A stretch of DNA of 64,000 bases from Kribbella amoyensis. Its GTDB lineage: Bacteria; Actinomycetota; Actinomycetes; Propionibacteriales; Kribbellaceae. This document shows positions 16,336 to 25,405 of this stretch, one piece after another (the stretch's first letter is position 1; the number at the start of each line of letters is the position of its first letter). The notes under the pieces were generated by a model. The model searched no databases. It was given only the letters and a program-made list of their open reading frames with translations, and was not told where the DNA came from. The position numbers and the translations under genes were made by a program. Location of the stretch: assembly GCF_007828865.1 (NCBI RefSeq), contig NZ_VIVK01000001.1, positions 1,922,001 through 1,986,000 of the forward strand, written 5' to 3'.

Positions 16336-17646
16336 TCAGTCCCAGAGCTCGCGGGCCGCGGCGATCGCCTGGGCGAGTACCGACTTGACCGGCTGCTTCA
16401 GCTCGGCCGCGGCCGCCACCACGTCGTCGTACTCCGGTTGCACGTTGACCACGCGACCGGAGTACCGGGCGATCTTCACGCTGATCCGCTGGCCCCGCAC
16501 CTGGACGCTCTCGAAGGACCGCTCGGCCGCGTGCTTGCTGATCGGGAACTCGCGCAACCCGATCGCGGACGTCTCGGTCAGCACCACCGCGCGCACCGCG
16601 TCGGCGTTCGCGCTGCCGACCAGCACCGACAACGTGTACGCGGGCCGGCCCTTCTTCATCAGGATCGGCGTCAGCCACGCGTCGGCGGCGCCCGCCTCCA
16701 GCAACCGGGCCAGCACCTGCGGCCAGATCCGCGGGTCCAGGTCGTCCACGTTGGTCTCGTAGACGAGCTCGGTGGCCGGCCGGTCGGCGGTCTCGCCGAT
16801 GATCACCCGGACGATGTTCGGTACCTCGACCGGATCCCGGCCGCCCGCGCCGACGCCGGTCCGGACGATCCGCATCGGCGGCATCATCCCGAACTCGTCG
16901 GCCAGCGTGGCGAGCAGCGCGGCACCGGTCGGCGTGGTCATCTCGTACGGCGCGGTCCCACCGACCACCGGCGCCTCCGCCTCGGTCAGCAGGTGCAGGA
17001 CCGCGGGGCCCGGGACCGGGATCCCGCCGTGCTGACCGCGGACCTGGCGGCCGCCGCCGAGCGTGATCGTGGAGACGACGATCCGGTCCAGCCCGAGCGA
17101 CACGGACGCGGCCGCGACGCCGACGATGTCCGCGATCGCGTCGAGCGCGCCGACCTCGTGGAAGTGCACGGCGTCCGGCTCGACCCCGTGCGCGTTCGCC
17201 TCGGCCCGGGCCAGCCGCGCGAACGTGTCCAGCGCGCGGTCGCGGACCGCCGGATCCAGCCCGGCCGCCTCGATCACCCCGCGCACCTCGGCCCACGACC
17301 GCGTCCCGCCGCCCTCACCACCGGGCGCGTGACCGTGGCCGTGCCCATGACCAGCGTCGTCGTGACCGTGCCCATGGCCGTGCCCGTGGTTCTGCGCAGC
17401 GTCGGCGGGATCGGCGTACGCGGCCTCCGGGTCGTTCTCCGGATGCGGGCTGTCCCCGACGAACACCGAGGCCTTCGTCGCCGCGATCTGGTGCCGCAGC
17501 GCCGCCTCGGTCCGGACCGACAGGGACGGGTCCACCGAACCCACGGCCGCGTTCACGACGTCGCGATCGGCGCCCGCGTCCAGGAAGGCGCCGAGCAGCA
17601 TGTCCCCGGACGCGCCCGCGGAGCAGTCGATCCAGGCGACCCTCAC
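16336..17646 (-). CDS. larC: Nickel-pincer cofactor biosynthesis protein LarC
   Basis: A 436-residue CTP-dependent nickel cyclometallase that inserts nickel into the pyridinium-dithiocarboxylate mononucleotide cofactor of lactate racemase-type enzymes. The N-terminal signature is AWIDCSAGASGDMLLGAFLDAG, split as AWIDCSAGASGDM and LLGAFLDAG. FHEVGALDAIADIVG and TPTGAALLATLADEFG follow. A His-rich loop at residues 87-106 holds nine histidines alternating with Gly, suited to nickel binding or storage. GTG start overlaps the larB stop. LarC1 and LarC2 are in one frame, so no frameshift is required. Confidence 0.93.
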   Translation of the reverse strand: MRVAWIDCSAGASGDMLLGAFLDAGADRDVVNAAVGSVDPSLSVRTEAALRHQIAATKASVFVGDSPHPENDPEAAYADPADAAQNHGHGHGHGHDDAGHGHGHGHAPGGEGGGTRSWAEVRGVIEAAGLDPAVRDRALDTFARLARAEANAHGVEPDAVHFHEVGALDAIADIVGVAAASVSLGLDRIVVSTITLGGGRQVRGQHGGIPVPGPAVLHLLTEAEAPVVGGTAPYEMTTPTGAALLATLADEFGMMPPMRIVRTGVGAGGRDPVEVPNIVRVIIGETADRPATELVYETNVDDLDPRIWPQVLARLLEAGAADAWLTPILMKKGRPAYTLSVLVGSANADAVRAVVLTETSAIGLREFPISKHAAERSFESVQVRGQRISVKIARYSGRVVNVQPEYDDVVAAAAELKQPVKSVLAQAIAAARELWD

Positions 17647-18359
17647 CGCTCCTTCACCTCCGCGGGAACCGACTGCCGCGCGACCCGGGCCGCGAACACC
17701 CCGGCGCCGAACCCGTTGTCGATGTTCACCACCGAGACCCCCGGCGCGCACGAGTTCAGCATCCCCAGCAACGCGGCCAACCCACCGAAGGACGCCCCGT
17801 ACCCGACCGACGTCGGTACGGCGACCAGCGGTACCCCGACCAGTCCGCCGACGACGCTCGGCAGCGCACCCTCCATCCCGGCCACCACGATGAGGCAGTC
17901 GGCCGCGGCCAGCCGCTCGCGGACACCCATCACCCGGTGCAGCCCGGCCACCCCGACGTCGGTGATCAGGTCGACGCCCGCACCGAAGACCTGCGCGGTG
18001 GTCGCCGCCTCGGCAGCGACGGGCGCGTCGGACGTCCCCGCGGACACCACGGCGACCGTGCCGCTCGAGACCGGGGGCGTACCCAGGACCGCGGTCCGGC
18101 CGACCGGGTCGACGGTCGCGTCGGGCAGTTCGACGGCGACCAGCTCCTGCGCCTCCGCGGTCAGGCGGGTGGCGAGGACGGCGTGGCCGGGGTGGTTCGC
18201 GTGCAGGGTGCGGAGCAGTTCCACGACCTGGGCGGGCGTCTTACCGGCGCCGTAGACCACCTCGGCGTCACCGGTACGTTCCAGCCGATCGGTGTCGAGC
18301 CGGGCGTACCCGAGGTCGTGCACGCCGGGTTGCGGGCCGGGGTCAGGCAGATGAGTCAC
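17643..18359 (-). CDS. larB: Nickel-pincer cofactor biosynthesis protein LarB
   Basis: A 238-residue AIR-carboxylase-like enzyme that carboxylates and hydrolyses nicotinic acid adenine dinucleotide in the first step of the pincer cofactor. The PurE-like core is VVSAGTSDAPVAAEAA, CLIVVAGMEGALPSVVGGLV and VPTSVGYGASFGGLAALL. The N-terminal segment DLGYARLDTDRLERTGDAEVVY is also typical. It begins the larB-larC pair. Neither larE nor larA is in the window. Confidence 0.93.
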   Translation of the reverse strand: MTHLPDPGPQPGVHDLGYARLDTDRLERTGDAEVVYGAGKTPAQVVELLRTLHANHPGHAVLATRLTAEAQELVAVELPDATVDPVGRTAVLGTPPVSSGTVAVVSAGTSDAPVAAEAATTAQVFGAGVDLITDVGVAGLHRVMGVRERLAAADCLIVVAGMEGALPSVVGGLVGVPLVAVPTSVGYGASFGGLAALLGMLNSCAPGVSVVNIDNGFGAGVFAARVARQSVPAEVKER

Positions 18360-18500
18360 GCTGCGAATCTACGTGCCCGCACCCCGATCCGCCGATTCCG
18401 GCCCAGCCGGCGGTGCCAAGCCACGCGGCGTCGCACCCCGAGGCCCGCCCGGGCGACGCACCGCACTCGGCCGGACACGGCACCCGTTAGGCTGCAGTGC

Positions 18501-18995
18501 GTGTCTTCGACGTTAGCCGGTGCCTTCGGGATCGCCGCCCTCTTCGTGGCGGTGCTCGCGCTCGTGTTCGCCATCCAGGCGTTGCGAGCGCAGTCCGACC
18601 CGGCCAAGTCCGCGCCGGCACCGCCCGTACCGCGGCCCGAACCGCAGGACACCCAGCCGGAGCCCAAGCCGGGCACCGTGAAAGCCGAGCTGCGTAAGCT
18701 CACCAAGGACCTGGACAAGACCCGCGGCGAGGTCCGCGAGACGCTGCAGCACCTCGCCGTCGTCCGGTACGACGCGTTCGGCGACAGCGGCGGCCAGCTG
18801 TCCTGGTCGATGGCGCTGCTGGACGACAAGGGGGACGGTGTGGTTCTGACGTCGATCAACAGCCGCAACGACGCCAGGTCGTACGCCAAGGAGGTCAAGG
18901 GGTTCGCGAGCGACGCGAAGCTCTCCCCCGAAGAGCAGGAGGCACTCGACACCCTGCGCAAACGAGCCGCCGGCACTTCCGACGCGGGGCACTAG
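18501..18995 (+). CDS. DUF4446 family membrane-anchored protein
   Basis: A 164-residue protein with one N-terminal membrane helix (AFGIAALFVAVLALVFAI), a Pro/Glu-rich linker, a short coiled coil (AELRKLTKDLDKTRGEVRETL) and the conserved block HLAVVRYDAFGDSGGQLSWSMALL followed by DGVVLTSI. I recognise this as DUF4446, of unknown role. TAGGCT 7 nt before the GTG marks a leaderless start. It is convergent with the PAP2-kinase gene, overlapping by 4 nt. Confidence 0.85.
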   Translation: MSSTLAGAFGIAALFVAVLALVFAIQALRAQSDPAKSAPAPPVPRPEPQDTQPEPKPGTVKAELRKLTKDLDKTRGEVRETLQHLAVVRYDAFGDSGGQLSWSMALLDDKGDGVVLTSINSRNDARSYAKEVKGFASDAKLSPEEQEALDTLRKRAAGTSDAGH

Positions 18996-20584
18996 CGTTG
19001 TCTGGGCACTCGCACGATGAGGGTGCCCGGCTCCACCTCGGCCGTGAGTGACCGGCCGGGGCCGATCCCGTCACCGTCGAGCTGGCGCTGGACGTCCACC
19101 GACGCGGTGATCTCGACCTTCCGCCCGGTGAACCGCTCCAGGTAGAGCTCGGTCCGGGTCGTCCGGGTCATCACCCGCCAGAACACCAGCGGCCACTGGG
19201 TCACCCGGCGCGGCGCGATCACCACGACGTCGATCAGGCCGTCGTCGGGCCGGGCGTCCGGGAGCAAGGGGATGTTGGCCTGCAGCATGCCGACGTTGCC
19301 GACCACGACCGTCCGGACCCGGCGCTCCACCGGCTCCTGGTCGTCGAGCGTGATCCGGACCTTCACCGACGGGTGGTTGATGTTCTTCGCCGCCGAGACC
19401 AGGTATGCGGTCCAGCCGATCTGCGCCTTCAGGTGCGGCGGCGCGTCGGAGATGATCGCCGCGTCCAGGCCGAGCCCGGCCATCACCGCGAACCGGTCCG
19501 TGTCCAGGCCGTCCCCGTGCACCTTGACGAGGTCGATCCGCCGGTCCCGCCCGTCCAGGATCCGCTCCAGCGCGTCGTCCAGGTCGAGCGGGACGTGCAG
19601 GTTCCGGGCCAGCAGGTTGCCGGTCCCGGCCGGGATCACGCCGACCGGGATCCCGGTGGACGCGAGCGCCGCGGTGACCACCCGGACGGTACCGTCGCCG
19701 CCCGCCACCAGGACCAGGTCCGACTCGTACTCGATCGCGCGCTTGGCCATCGCGTTGCCCGCGTCGTCCTCCCGGGTCTCCAGCCACAACGGCTCCTCGA
19801 ACCCGCGGACCGCGAGCGCCCGGGTCACCTTGCGCCGGAACGCGACCCCGTCACCGACTTTGATCGGGTTCACGATCACGGCGGCCCGGGGTGGCGTGGT
19901 CCCGTCGTCGTCCCCCGACGGCGTACTCCGGCGGCGCCGGCGCAGCCCTGGCCGGAGGCCGAAGCAGATCGAGGTGGTCGTCAGGATCGCCAGGCCGAGG
20001 GCCCAGCCGCCGAGGACGTCGGACACGTAGTGCACGTTCAACGCGATCCGGTCCACCGACACGAGCAGCACGATCGCGATCGTCGGCAGGGTCACCAGCA
20101 ACCGGAACCGGCGTCGCCAGCCACGGACCGACGGCAGGACGACACCGAGCGCACCGGCCATCACGAACGCGGCGGTGGCGTGCCCGGACACGTAGGACCA
20201 GCTGTCGGTCTCGACCAGGAAATCGGCCGGCCGGGGCCGCTCGAAGATGTTCTTCACCACGAACACGAGGATTAGCTCGGACGCCGCCGTGACGACCAGC
20301 CAGACGGTGAGCAGCCGGGCCCGTCGATGCCAGAGGTAGATCGCGACCCCGAGGATGACGGCTCGTGAGACCCACGGGAGGATCACCGCGCCCAGCACCT
20401 GCCACAGGTCCACCCAGTCCGGCCGGGTCGCGCCGTACTCCGCGGCGCGGGCGGCGACGGACAGGTCCCAGCGGCGGAGCGGGGGCCAGTCCTCGAAGAC
20501 CAGGATGGTGATCACCGCGAACGGCAGGGCCCCCAGCACCACGGTCAACGCGCGTCCGAGGTGGCTGGGTGGATGGTGGTTCAT
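18992..20584 (-). CDS. PAP2 phosphatase fused to diacylglycerol kinase-like lipid kinase
   Basis: About 530 residues with two enzymes in one chain. The N-terminal half is a polytopic PAP2 phosphatase: KNIFERPRPADF, SYVSGHATAAF and DRIALNVHYVSDVLGG are the three phosphatase motifs. After an Arg-rich linker, the C-terminal half is a DAGK catalytic domain: VIVNPIKVGDG, LVLVAGGDGTVRVV and VIPAGTGNLLARNL, then a C-terminal ITASVDVQRQLDGDG block. The pair could interconvert a lipid and its phosphate at the membrane. Start is set at the ATG 20584; an ATG at 20641 is possible. Confidence 0.88.
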   Translation of the reverse strand: MNHHPPSHLGRALTVVLGALPFAVITILVFEDWPPLRRWDLSVAARAAEYGATRPDWVDLWQVLGAVILPWVSRAVILGVAIYLWHRRARLLTVWLVVTAASELILVFVVKNIFERPRPADFLVETDSWSYVSGHATAAFVMAGALGVVLPSVRGWRRRFRLLVTLPTIAIVLLVSVDRIALNVHYVSDVLGGWALGLAILTTTSICFGLRPGLRRRRRSTPSGDDDGTTPPRAAVIVNPIKVGDGVAFRRKVTRALAVRGFEEPLWLETREDDAGNAMAKRAIEYESDLVLVAGGDGTVRVVTAALASTGIPVGVIPAGTGNLLARNLHVPLDLDDALERILDGRDRRIDLVKVHGDGLDTDRFAVMAGLGLDAAIISDAPPHLKAQIGWTAYLVSAAKNINHPSVKVRITLDDQEPVERRVRTVVVGNVGMLQANIPLLPDARPDDGLIDVVVIAPRRVTQWPLVFWRVMTRTTRTELYLERFTGRKVEITASVDVQRQLDGDGIGPGRSLTAEVEPGTLIVRVPRQR

Positions 20585-20688
20585 GGCCCGCCCGTGACCC
20601 CCTCGACGTTCCCCGGCAGATGGCTGGTGCAAGCTCATCATCCCGAATAAAATTCCGCGGCCCCGACACACCCCGATAACCTGACGGT

Positions 20689-21963
20689 GTGATCGACGCG
20701 AAACTCCTCCGTGAGAACCCCGATGCCGTCCGTTCCGCGCTGACCAAGCGCGGCGAGAATCCGGACCAGGTCGACCAGATCCTGGTGGCCGACAGTGAGC
20801 GTCGATCGTCCATCGCGTCCTTCGAATCGCTGCGGGCCGAGCAGAAGGCGCTCGGTAAGCAGGTCGCCCAGGCCAAGGGCGACGACCGCACCGCGCTGCT
20901 GGAGCGGACCAAGGCGCTGGCCGCCGAGGTGAAGGCGCACGAGAGCGCGGCGAACGACGCCGAGGCCCGGTTCGAGGAGCTGACCAAGGCGCTGCCGAAC
21001 CTGGTCTCCGACGAGGCCCCGGTCGGCGGCGAGGACGACTACCGGGTGGTCGAGGAGATCGGCAAGCCGCGCGACTTCGCCGCCGAGGGCTTCGAGCCGC
21101 GGGACCACCTGGAGCTCGGCGAGCTGCTCGGCGCGATCGACATGGAGCGCGGCGCCAAGGTCTCCGGGGCCCGGTTCTACTTCCTCAAGGGCGTCGGCGC
21201 GCTGCTCCAGCTCGGCATGCTCCAGCTGGCGATCCAGCAGGCGGTGGCGAACGGCTTCACCCCGATGATCACGCCCTCGCTGGTCAAGCCGGAGGTGATG
21301 GGCGGTACCGGGTACCTGTCCGCCCACGACGACGTGTACCGGCTGGACGACCCGGAGCTCTACCTTGTCGGGACCTCGGAGGTTCCGCTGGCCGGGTTCC
21401 ACATGGACGAGATCGTCGACCTGTCGGCCGGCCCGTTGCGGTACGCCGGCTGGTCGTCCTGCTACCGCAAGGAAGCCGGCTCGTACGGGAAGGACACCCG
21501 CGGGATCATCCGGGTCCACCAGTTCGACAAGGTCGAGATGTTCTCCTACTGCAGCCTGGACGAGGCGGAGGCCGAGCACCAGCGGCTGCTCGGCTGGGAG
21601 AAGGAGATGCTCGACAAGATGGAACTGGCCTACCGGGTGATCGACACCGCGACCGGCGACCTCGGCGTCTCGGCGTACCGGAAGTTCGACTGCGAGGCGT
21701 GGGTGCCGACCCAGGGCCGGTACCGCGAGCTCACCTCGACGTCGAACTGCACCGACTTCCAGGCCCGCCGGCTGAACATCCGGCACCGGGAAGCCGACGG
21801 CCGGACCCGCCCGCTCGCGACGCTGAACGGCACCCTGGCCACCACCCGCTGGATCGTCGCCATCCTGGAGACGCACCAGCAGGCGGACGGCTCGGTCCGG
21901 GTGCCGGTCGCGCTGCGCCCGTTCCTCGGCGGACGTGAGGTCCTCGAACCGGTCCGCGGATGA
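20689..21963 (+). CDS. serS: Seryl-tRNA synthetase
   Basis: A 424-residue class II synthetase charging tRNA-Ser. The N-terminal coiled-coil arm runs from about residue 27 to 105 ([20 protein letters not shown] onward). Motif 2 is [20 protein letters not shown] and the ATP/serine site is [23 protein letters not shown] (motif pieces [12 protein letters not shown] and DFQARR). Motif 3 is [18 protein letters not shown] lies 6 nt before the GTG. The HAD gene overlaps its stop by 4 nt. Confidence 0.97.
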   Translation: MIDAKLLRENPDAVRSALTKRGENPDQVDQILVADSERRSSIASFESLRAEQKALGKQVAQAKGDDRTALLERTKALAAEVKAHESAANDAEARFEELTKALPNLVSDEAPVGGEDDYRVVEEIGKPRDFAAEGFEPRDHLELGELLGAIDMERGAKVSGARFYFLKGVGALLQLGMLQLAIQQAVANGFTPMITPSLVKPEVMGGTGYLSAHDDVYRLDDPELYLVGTSEVPLAGFHMDEIVDLSAGPLRYAGWSSCYRKEAGSYGKDTRGIIRVHQFDKVEMFSYCSLDEAEAEHQRLLGWEKEMLDKMELAYRVIDTATGDLGVSAYRKFDCEAWVPTQGRYRELTSTSNCTDFQARRLNIRHREADGRTRPLATLNGTLATTRWIVAILETHQQADGSVRVPVALRPFLGGREVLEPVRG

Positions 21964-22751
21964 CCGGCGGCTGGCGGCCCAAGGCCGTTGCCCTGGACAT
22001 CGACGGCACGCTGATCGACCACGACGAGAACATCTCGCCGGCCGTCGTCGAGGCGGTCCGCCGGGCCGCCGCCGAGGTCCCGGTCGTGCTGGCCACCGGC
22101 CGGTCCTGGCAGGCCACCGCGCCGGTCGCCGAACTGCTCGGGCTGACCGGCGGGTTCGTTGTCTGCAGCAACGGCGCGCGTACGTTGCGTCATCCGGGCG
22201 GCGAGGTGGTGGACGAGCGGACCTTCGACCCGAGCACGGTGATCGCGTCGGTCCGCGAGCACGCCCCGAACGCCCGGATGGCGGTCGAGGAACACGACTT
22301 CGGCTACCGGGTGACCGCGCCGTTCCCGGCCGGAGACCTCGGTGACGGCACCGGGATCCGGGTGGTCTCGGACGCCGAGCTCGCGCCGGAACCGGTGACC
22401 CGGCTGATCATCCGCGACCCGGAGAAGTCCGAGGCCGACTTCGTCGAACTGGCCGAACGCCTCGGCCTGCACGGGGTCAGCTACTTCGTCGGCTGGACCG
22501 CCTGGCTGGACATCGCGCCGGAGGGCGTGGACAAGAGCACCGGCCTGAAGGTGGCGCTGGCCCAGCTCGGCGTGGACGCCGCGGACCTGGTCGCGATCGG
22601 GGACGGACGCAACGACATCGAGATGCTCGTCTACGCCGGCCTCGGCGTCTCGATGGCGTCCGCGCCGGACGAGGTCAAGGTCGCGGCCGACGAGGTGACC
22701 AAGTCGGTCCAGGACGACGGCGTCGCGGCGGTCCTGAACCGCTGGTTCTGA
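21960..22751 (+). CDS. HAD-superfamily hydrolase, Cof-type
   Basis: A 263-residue HAD phosphatase of the Cof/type IIB class. Motif I is [13 protein letters not shown] (Asp nucleophile), motif [12 protein letters not shown], and motif [26 protein letters not shown]. The large cap lies between. Substrate is probably a sugar phosphate but is not deducible. Translationally coupled to serS by ATGA. Confidence 0.9.
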   Translation: MTGGWRPKAVALDIDGTLIDHDENISPAVVEAVRRAAAEVPVVLATGRSWQATAPVAELLGLTGGFVVCSNGARTLRHPGGEVVDERTFDPSTVIASVREHAPNARMAVEEHDFGYRVTAPFPAGDLGDGTGIRVVSDAELAPEPVTRLIIRDPEKSEADFVELAERLGLHGVSYFVGWTAWLDIAPEGVDKSTGLKVALAQLGVDAADLVAIGDGRNDIEMLVYAGLGVSMASAPDEVKVAADEVTKSVQDDGVAAVLNRWF

Positions 22752-22785
22752 CCTGGCGGCCCGGCGCAATAGTTAATCAAGGCAA

Positions 22786-22826
22786 CAAAAAGGCCCGGAA
22801 CTCCTGCTGGTGCAGGGTTCCGGGCC
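22786..22826 (-). terminator. Rho-independent terminator of the whiB-like gene
   Basis: A perfect 10-bp stem (22792-22801 with 22817-22826) and a 15-nt loop. On the minus strand it is followed by TTTTTGTT (22791 downward), the canonical U-tract. It also closes the serS-HAD operon from the other side. Confidence 0.9.
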
Positions 22827-22872
22827 TCGTGCTTGCGGTGAGTGACAGTCCGCTGGCGGGCCGAGTGTCAGC

Positions 22873-23511
22873 TCAGGCAACCCGGGTGCCACCCGCGCGC
22901 GGGGGCGCGCACGGCTGGTCCACCACGGTGTCGAACGCGTCCAGGACGGCGCTGACCTCGGGGCGGGTACGCGGAGCCTTGGCCGCGGGGCTCTGCCCCC
23001 GGCGGGCCCGGCGCAGGTGACGCTTGACCGTCGACAGCGAGCATCCCAGCCGCATGGCCAGCGATTCCAAGCTGTCGTTCGGGTACTGCGTGCGCAGCCG
23101 CAGTACTTCTTCGTGGCTGACCGGCCGGCGGGTCCCGCGGGCCCCGGCGAGCTGGTCGAAATCATCGGCCTGAACCTCGACGTCGAGCAGGTTGCGCATC
23201 GAGCGTCGCTGTACCGCGGTCGTGCCGGCGACGAAGCCGCTGACATCGTGCTCGGCCACGGCGTTGAACAGGCAGTCGGTGAACATCGGGCACGAAGCGC
23301 ACAACTTCTTGGCCTCACGGACCAGTTGGTCGTAACGCTCCCGGGTCCGCCGCGTCGCCGAAGCGGGCGGCGGCTCTTCCATCAGTCGGTGCTGAAAAAT
23401 CTCCGGTCGTGCAGTACAGCCCGTCATGGCCCCTTCCATGATGGAAGATGTGTCGACAGCCGCTCGGGAGGTGCCGGCGCTGGGCCGTGCGAGAGTGGTG
23501 TTGACAGTCAT
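22873..23511 (-). CDS. WhiB-family transcription factor with extended C-terminal HTH-like domain
   Basis: A 212-residue Wbl-type protein. The four [4Fe-4S] cysteines are C32, C71, C74 and C80 (CASCPMFTDC). The usual GVWGG turn is replaced by SGFVAGTT. After the Wbl core comes an acidic linker and a segment HEEVLRLRTQYPNDSLESLAMRLGC, then SLSTVKRHLRRARRG, which looks like a sigma-region-4 type helix-turn-helix. This makes it about twice the length of ordinary Wbl proteins. GGGGAG precedes the ATG at 23511. Confidence 0.85.
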   Translation of the reverse strand: MTVNTTLARPSAGTSRAAVDTSSIMEGAMTGCTARPEIFQHRLMEEPPPASATRRTRERYDQLVREAKKLCASCPMFTDCLFNAVAEHDVSGFVAGTTAVQRRSMRNLLDVEVQADDFDQLAGARGTRRPVSHEEVLRLRTQYPNDSLESLAMRLGCSLSTVKRHLRRARRGQSPAAKAPRTRPEVSAVLDAFDTVVDQPCAPPRAGGTRVA

Positions 23512-23980
23512 CGTGGCTCCCCAAGTTCCAGGACCCGTGTGAACGAACGATGAACGTCGTTCGAACACGCAGGCCCGATAGCTGATGGACCGACCCGTCT
23601 GTTGCCGACCCACCCGTGTCGTCCGGCGCTAGGCGCACCGATCCATAACTGTTGACGTCGCCGGTGAGTTTTTGGTTGCACCCAAATTCCCATCGGTTTA
23701 CCGACGCTTTCCTGGCGAGGGTCGCACCAGACTTGAGGGTCCGGAACAAGGCGTACGACGCGGCCGAACAGCCCCCGGTTCCCCGCCAGCCTCCGCATGA
23801 AATCATGCACAAACAGGGCAGTGCACGGGAACTTGCTGCCTTTGCAGGATCCTGCCGTAACGGTCTGATGACGTTGTTCAACGGTCAATCAGATCAAGAG
23901 GAAACCGATCTCCAAGTGCTTGCGCGATGACGGTTCGGGAGGGTAAAGGGCGCTGTCTGCCGAGCGGCTACGGTAGGGGG
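23512..23980. other. Regulatory region upstream of the WhiB-like gene
   Basis: About 470 bp without a convincing gene. It contains a 7-6-7 inverted repeat CGAACGA...TCGTTCG at 23544-23563, 33 bp upstream of the WhiB-like start, and an AT-richer stretch around 23665-23705. Long 5' regions are usual for whiB genes. TACGGT at 23969-23974 is the -10 for the following HAD gene. Confidence 0.5.
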
Positions 23981-24784
23981 GTGCCGCACCGTAGAACACC
24001 CCGCCTGGTGGCTACCGATCTCGACGGAACGCTGGTCCGCAGCGACGGATCGATCGCGCCCCGGACCAAGAGAGCAGTGCTCGCTGTCCAGGATGTGGGC
24101 ACCGTCTTCGTGATGGTCACCGCTCGGCCGCCGCGCTGGTTGCATGACCTGTCCGACCTGGTCGGCGCGCACGGGATCGCGATTGTTGCCAACGGCGCCA
24201 TTTTGTACGACGTCGGCGCGCGCCGGCCGATCCGGACCAGCCTGATCGATCCCGCGGTCGCTCTCGAAGTGGCACAGGCGATCCGGGCCGAGATTCCCGA
24301 GGTGGAGTTCGCCATCGAGCGACCGGACCGCTACGGACAGGAGCCGCGGTACGTGAACCGCTGGCCTACGCCGGATGACACGTTGGTGGCCGAGTTGGAG
24401 ATTCTGCTCGCCGAACCGACGGCGAAGTTGCTCGTCCGGCATCCGAGCTGGCACTCCGACGAACTGCTGGCGAAGATCTCGCCGGTGGTCGGCGGACGTG
24501 TCGCCGCGAGTCACAGCGGTGGGCACAGCCTGGTCGAGATCTCCGCGGACGGTGTCTCGAAGGCGACGATGCTCGCCGATTTCGCCGCAGAGCAAGGGAT
24601 CGCGGCCGACGAGACGATCGCGTTCGGTGACTCGCTCAACGATTTGCCGATGCTCGCCTGGGCCGGGACGTCGTACGGCGTGGCCAACGCGCACGCGGAG
24701 GTGCTCGCGGTGGTCGACGAGGTGTGCCCCACAAACGACGAGGACGGTGTCGCCACCGTCCTCGAGCAACTCTTCGACCTCTGA
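23981..24784 (+). CDS. HAD-superfamily hydrolase, Cof-type (second copy)
   Basis: A 267-residue HAD phosphatase. Motif I is VATDLDGTLVRSDG, motif II VMVTARPPRW, then GIAIVANGAILYDVG, and motif IV TIAFGDSLNDLPMLAWAGTSYGVANA. It is a distinct paralogue of the 21960 gene. The GTG at 23981 is chosen because TACGGT stands 6 nt before it and because the domain starts there; an in-frame ATG at 23927 lies upstream of the promoter. Convergent with the Bpa gene, four nt apart. Confidence 0.88.
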   Translation: MPHRRTPRLVATDLDGTLVRSDGSIAPRTKRAVLAVQDVGTVFVMVTARPPRWLHDLSDLVGAHGIAIVANGAILYDVGARRPIRTSLIDPAVALEVAQAIRAEIPEVEFAIERPDRYGQEPRYVNRWPTPDDTLVAELEILLAEPTAKLLVRHPSWHSDELLAKISPVVGGRVAASHSGGHSLVEISADGVSKATMLADFAAEQGIAADETIAFGDSLNDLPMLAWAGTSYGVANAHAEVLAVVDEVCPTNDEDGVATVLEQLFDL

Positions 24785-24788
24785 CCGG

Positions 24789-25403
24789 CTACAGGTACAT
24801 GCCTCCGCTGCCGGGGCCGTCGGTCGTGCCGTTGGCCTGCGGGGCGCCGGGGAACGGAGCGCCTTCCTCGCCGTGCACCTGCTGGCCGCCGGGCAGTGCG
24901 CGCCGCATCTGCTCGAGCTGCTGACGCGCCGCCATCTGCTGGGCGAACAACGCCGTCTGGATGCCGTGGAACAGCCCCTCCAGCCAGCCGACCAGCTGGG
25001 CCTGCGCGATCCGCAGCTCGGCCTCGGTCGGGGTGCTGTCGTCGGTGAAGTCGAGGCTGAGCCGCTCCAGCTCCTCGACCAGCTCCGGTGCGAGCCCGCT
25101 CTCGAGCTCCTTGATCGACGCCTCGTGGATCGCCTTCAGGCGCTGCCGGGACGCCTCGTCCAGCGGTGCGGCCTTCACCTCCTCGAGCAGCTGGCGAATC
25201 ATGTTGCCGACCCGCATCACCTTGGCCGGCTGTTCGACCAGCTCGGTGACGGAGCGTGGCTCGTCGCCCTGCTCGGTGTCGTCGTCGCCGCGCGGCGGAC
25301 CCTCCACGGCCATCCCGTCCGGCCCGACGATCAGCACCTTGCCGTCCTCGGTCCGTGCGCCCGCCATCGGGGCTTCCCTGCCCTCGCTGCTGCTCTCGGT
25401 CAT
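24789..25403 (-). CDS. bpa: Bacterial proteasome activator (Bpa/PafE family, DUF2587)
   Basis: A 204-residue helical protein. The core EQPAKVMRVGNMIRQLLEEVK, DEASRQRLKAIHEASIKELES, LAPELVEELERLSLDF and EAELRIAQAQLVGWLEGLFHGIQ forms the four-helix bundle of the Bpa ring, an ATP-independent activator that opens the 20S proteasome gate. The C-terminus is GGMYL, matching the position of the GQYL gate-opening motif of Mycobacterium Bpa with Met in place of Gln. It supports the presence of a proteasome in this organism. Confidence 0.9.
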   Translation of the reverse strand: MTESSSEGREAPMAGARTEDGKVLIVGPDGMAVEGPPRGDDDTEQGDEPRSVTELVEQPAKVMRVGNMIRQLLEEVKAAPLDEASRQRLKAIHEASIKELESGLAPELVEELERLSLDFTDDSTPTEAELRIAQAQLVGWLEGLFHGIQTALFAQQMAARQQLEQMRRALPGGQQVHGEEGAPFPGAPQANGTTDGPGSGGMYL

Positions 25404-25405
25404 CT

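Noticed and set aside
23652-23930. Possible 92-codon gene on plus before the HAD gene
   Set aside because: No ribosome site, no recognisable motif, and it covers the WhiB and HAD promoter area.
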